Assembly (NCBI GenBank): GCA_903837525.1 | Contig: CAILUU010000005.1 | Coordinates: 27,648 to 91,647, forward strand | Source: an uncultured Bacteroidota bacterium | GTDB taxonomy: Bacteria > Bacteroidota > Bacteroidia > Chitinophagales > Chitinophagaceae | Length of the DNA stretch: 64,000 bases | Direction of reading: 5' to 3' | Shown here: positions 61,374 to 64,000 of the stretch, one piece after another | Layout of the letters: every line of letters starts with the position of its first letter | How positions within the stretch are numbered: the first letter of the stretch is position 1 | Translations under genes and position numbers: made by a program | Notes under the pieces: model-generated | What the model saw: the letters and a program-made list of their open reading frames with translations, nothing else | What the model was told of the DNA's origin: nothing | Database searches by the model: none

Positions 61374-62030
61374 ATGATTGAGGCTTTTATAAAAGGATTT
61401 GCTTTGGGCCTACTACTTGTATTTTCGGTTGGCCCAGTAATATTTACCATTATTAAGCAAAGTATTAATCATGGTAAGAGGGGGGGATTTAGCTTTGTTG
61501 CTGGGGTTTGGTTTAGCGATGTTATTTGGGTTGTGTTAAGTAATGGTTTTAGCGAAATTATAAAATCGTTATTAAATTTTAAAGTACCCATCGGTATTGC
61601 AGGTAGTTTATTTTTAATAGGAATGGGAATATATTTTGCCTTTATAAAAAAAATAGAATCCAAAAAACAACAAGAGGCTATTGAAATTAAAGGTGACGAA
61701 ATTTTTGTTGGAGGAAAAATTAAGCCAAACTATATCGCCCTATTTTCATCGGGGTTTTTAATTAATACCCTTAACCCTGCTGTAATTGCTTTTTGGATGG
61801 CAATGGCTGTGTCGTTATCGGCAGCCTATACCTTACAACAACGTGTGGTAATTTTTGTTACTTGCCTTGGTATAAATATGTTGGCAGATGTGGGTAAAGT
61901 TTTAGGGGCTGGCAACATTGGTAAAAAATTAAGCACTAAAAATGTTTTATTAATTAACAAAATTAGTGGTTACTTGTACTTGGTTTTTGGCTTAGTTGTA
62001 TTAGGTGGAATTATTTACTCCTTGCTATAG
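61374..62030 (+). CDS. LysE family translocator
   Basis: FIKGFALGLLLVFSVGPVIFTIIKQSINHGKRGGFSFVAGVW; NTLNPAVIAFWM. Confidence 0.9.
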   Translation: MIEAFIKGFALGLLLVFSVGPVIFTIIKQSINHGKRGGFSFVAGVWFSDVIWVVLSNGFSEIIKSLLNFKVPIGIAGSLFLIGMGIYFAFIKKIESKKQQEAIEIKGDEIFVGGKIKPNYIALFSSGFLINTLNPAVIAFWMAMAVSLSAAYTLQQRVVIFVTCLGINMLADVGKVLGAGNIGKKLSTKNVLLINKISGYLYLVFGLVVLGGIIYSLL

Positions 62031-62037
62031 TTTACAT

Positions 62038-62055
62038 ACCGCTAAGGCACAACGC
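62038..62055. repeat. Dispersed micro-repeat ACCGCTAAGGCACAACGC
   Basis: Matches 7005-7030. Confidence 0.5.
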
Positions 62056-62074
62056 ATACAAATTATTTTTCTTT

Positions 62075-62962
62075 ATGTTCAAAAAAAATTACTGGGCAAT
62101 ACTTAAAAAAATATTTTTTTGGATATTTATTGCTCACTTTTGTTGGTTTATTGTTTTTATTTTTCAAACCTCAATTTACGAGCCATTTATAGGTTCATTT
62201 AAGCAAAAAGTTATTATTTATTTATTTATTATCGGTATAATTTCTCTTCTTTATTATTTTTTTTTAAGAAAGTTTATGGTTGTAAAAAAGATAGCTACAT
62301 TTTTGAAAAATGGTTTTTTTATTGTTTATATTTTTTCTTTTTTTTATTTAGTTTATGGTATAGTTTTTAATCCGCCAATTACACTTACGCAATTAGGTAG
62401 CCTTGTTACAGCAAAAGGGCTGCATAGAGATTACATCAGTTACAGCAACATGGGTAGCAATATTAAACTAGCTGTAATTGCTAGTGAAGATCAGCTTTTT
62501 CCTGACCATGATGGGTTTGATATTAAAGCTATAAAATTGGCCATAAAATATAATAAACGCCACCCCAACAAAGTGCATGGCGCTAGTACCATTAGCCAAC
62601 AAACAGCAAAAAATATTTTTCTATTTCAGGGTGGTGGTTTTATACGCAAAGCCCCCGAAATGTTTTTTACATTTAGCATAGAGCAGCTTTGGACAAAACG
62701 CACTATACTTGAACGTTACTTAAATATTGCCGAAATGGGCAGTGGTATTTTTGGTGTGCAAGCTGCAGCAAAAAAATATTTTAATAAAGATGCTAGTGCG
62801 TTAACAAGGGGCGAAGCGGCTCAAATTGCAGCATGTTTACCAAATCCTAAAAAATATACAGTAAAGCCTTTAAGTTCGTATGTTGCTAACAGATATGATG
62901 ATATAATGCGACAAATGAATAATTTAGAGGGAGATGTGGATGTGCAGGAGATAATAAAATAA
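62075..62962 (+). CDS. mtgA: Monofunctional biosynthetic peptidoglycan transglycosylase
   Basis: ASEDQLFPDHDGFD, HGASTISQQTAKNIFLF, ERYLNIAEMGSGIFGVQAAAKKYF. Confidence 0.93.
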   Translation: MFKKNYWAILKKIFFWIFIAHFCWFIVFIFQTSIYEPFIGSFKQKVIIYLFIIGIISLLYYFFLRKFMVVKKIATFLKNGFFIVYIFSFFYLVYGIVFNPPITLTQLGSLVTAKGLHRDYISYSNMGSNIKLAVIASEDQLFPDHDGFDIKAIKLAIKYNKRHPNKVHGASTISQQTAKNIFLFQGGGFIRKAPEMFFTFSIEQLWTKRTILERYLNIAEMGSGIFGVQAAAKKYFNKDASALTRGEAAQIAACLPNPKKYTVKPLSSYVANRYDDIMRQMNNLEGDVDVQEIIK

Positions 62963-63020
62963 ATGCAACAGACCTGTCTGCCGATAGGTAAGTTTTGGAG
63001 CTGACGTAGAAATTTTATTT

Positions 63021-63569
63021 TTATAATTTATCAATTGCCGAAATTGCTTTTTGCAAACGCTCTTCATAATTTCCGCTAATATCTACCCAAGGAGTGTGTT
63101 GATTTACTAAAATATCTTTATAGTGATGATAAAGTTTTTCCCTTGTTGTTAAATCAGGATATTCTCTTAGTTCATCTTTTACCCAAGGCAAATCAATATT
63201 ACAAAGCAAATACAAATCGTATGGACGTTCTACAATTCTATTTAATATCCAATGATGGCATTGGCCAAAAACAAACTCACACCACACTTTTAGTACATAC
63301 ATATCGGTGTCAATAATCAATGGTGAGTGGTGGGTAGTGAGTGGTGAACTGGATTGTGCTGCTAGATTTTTGATTCCTATTTCTTCATTACCTACCTGTC
63401 CTTTGGCAATCGTTAATAAATTTTCAAATGAATAGACTGTTCCATTTTTAAGTAAATATTCTCTGGCATATTCTTTTACCCAAGCAGTTTTATAGTGTGC
63501 AGCCAGGTTTTTACAAAGTGTACTTTTTCCGGTGCTTTCGGGCCCAATAATTACTATTTTTTTAACCAT
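63021..63569 (-). CDS. NadR-like AAA ATPase / nicotinamide ribonucleotide kinase-type protein
   Basis: VIIGPESTGKSTLCKNLAAHYKTAWVKEYAREYL; pnuC lies just upstream. Confidence 0.9.
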   Translation of the reverse strand: MVKKIVIIGPESTGKSTLCKNLAAHYKTAWVKEYAREYLLKNGTVYSFENLLTIAKGQVGNEEIGIKNLAAQSSSPLTTHHSPLIIDTDMYVLKVWCEFVFGQCHHWILNRIVERPYDLYLLCNIDLPWVKDELREYPDLTTREKLYHHYKDILVNQHTPWVDISGNYEERLQKAISAIDKL

Positions 63570-63741
63570 TTTCTTTTTTATACTTTGTATAATCAATAAT
63601 AAAAGTAACTACAAAAAATAATAGCATTGCAAAGCGGATCCACTTTCGGGTATTTGTCATACCGGGCTGTAAATAAAAAGATGCAGTAATAATAATAATT
63701 ACAACAGCTTTAAGTATTAGGCTTAATTTTCTATTTCTCAT
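63562..63741 (-). CDS. Small membrane protein, 59 aa (absent from ORF track)
   Basis: MRNRKLSLILKAVVIIIITASFYLQPGMTNTRKWIRFAMLLFFVVTFIIDYTKYKKENG*; overlaps the next ATG by 8 nt. Confidence 0.65.
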   Translation of the reverse strand: MRNRKLSLILKAVVIIIITASFYLQPGMTNTRKWIRFAMLLFFVVTFIIDYTKYKKENG

Positions 63742-63844
63742 TCCACGCAGGTTTTGTTTTTAAAATTTTTTTATAAATAGGGTAAGTTATATCTCATGTT
63801 ATTTTTTATTTGAAATACATAGAAACATAGTATTTCCTATTTAG

Positions 63845-64000
63845 CTATGTGCTTATCTGTTTTTTAATTACTTTTTTCCAGCTAACATAACCCATATAAG
63901 CCATTATTAAAAATAACACATACATTAATGTAAATAACATAAATCCTTTATAAAAATTTAAAGGAATAGCAATTATATTACTAAATATCCAAGCATGCCA
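63845..64000 (-). CDS. pnuC: Nicotinamide mononucleotide/riboside transporter PnuC, C-terminal part (runs off window)
   Basis: Minus-strand WHAWIFSNIIAIPLNFYKGFMLFTLMYVLFLIMAYMGYVSWKKVIKKQIST*. Confidence 0.8.
   Translation of the reverse strand, partial: WHAWIFSNIIAIPLNFYKGFMLFTLMYVLFLIMAYMGYVSWKKVIKKQIST

Noticed and set aside
1-64000. CRISPR arrays, phage-defence islands, tRNA/rRNA genes, intact IS elements
   Set aside because: No regularly spaced repeats, cas/defence genes, cloverleaf signatures or transposases seen on reading; a tRNAscan/Infernal run would be needed to exclude small RNAs fully

Overview
AT-rich chromosomal window from a Bacteroidota genome, probably Chitinophagaceae-like judging from protein families (IPExxxVDY family, T9SS sorting-domain relic, S46 peptidase, TANNTTTG promoters). 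It holds about 50 mostly housekeeping or metabolic genes. I found no rRNA, tRNA, CRISPR array, prophage or intact IS element. The main functional block is a compact inorganic-carbon locus (about 30.0-37.9 kb): small secreted acidic protein, SulP transporter, beta-carbonic anhydrase, DabA (DUF2309), DabB-like NuoL/MrpA-type membrane protein, DUF2490 outer-membrane-like protein. Other points: (i) seven genes have a TANNTTTG -7 box only 3-4 nt before the start codon, suggesting leaderless transcripts; (ii) several families of short GC-richer micro-repeats, two copies abutting start codons, and a simple-sequence insert in frame inside a NadR-like kinase; (iii) a likely catalytically dead rhomboid next to an intact one; (iv) an nhaD gene split at an A9 homopolymer; (v) a decayed T9SS C-terminal domain; (vi) small ORFs missing from the supplied ORF track (41-aa lipoprotein, 59-aa membrane protein, PnuC C-terminus). 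All family assignments come from reading the translations and were not checked by database search.
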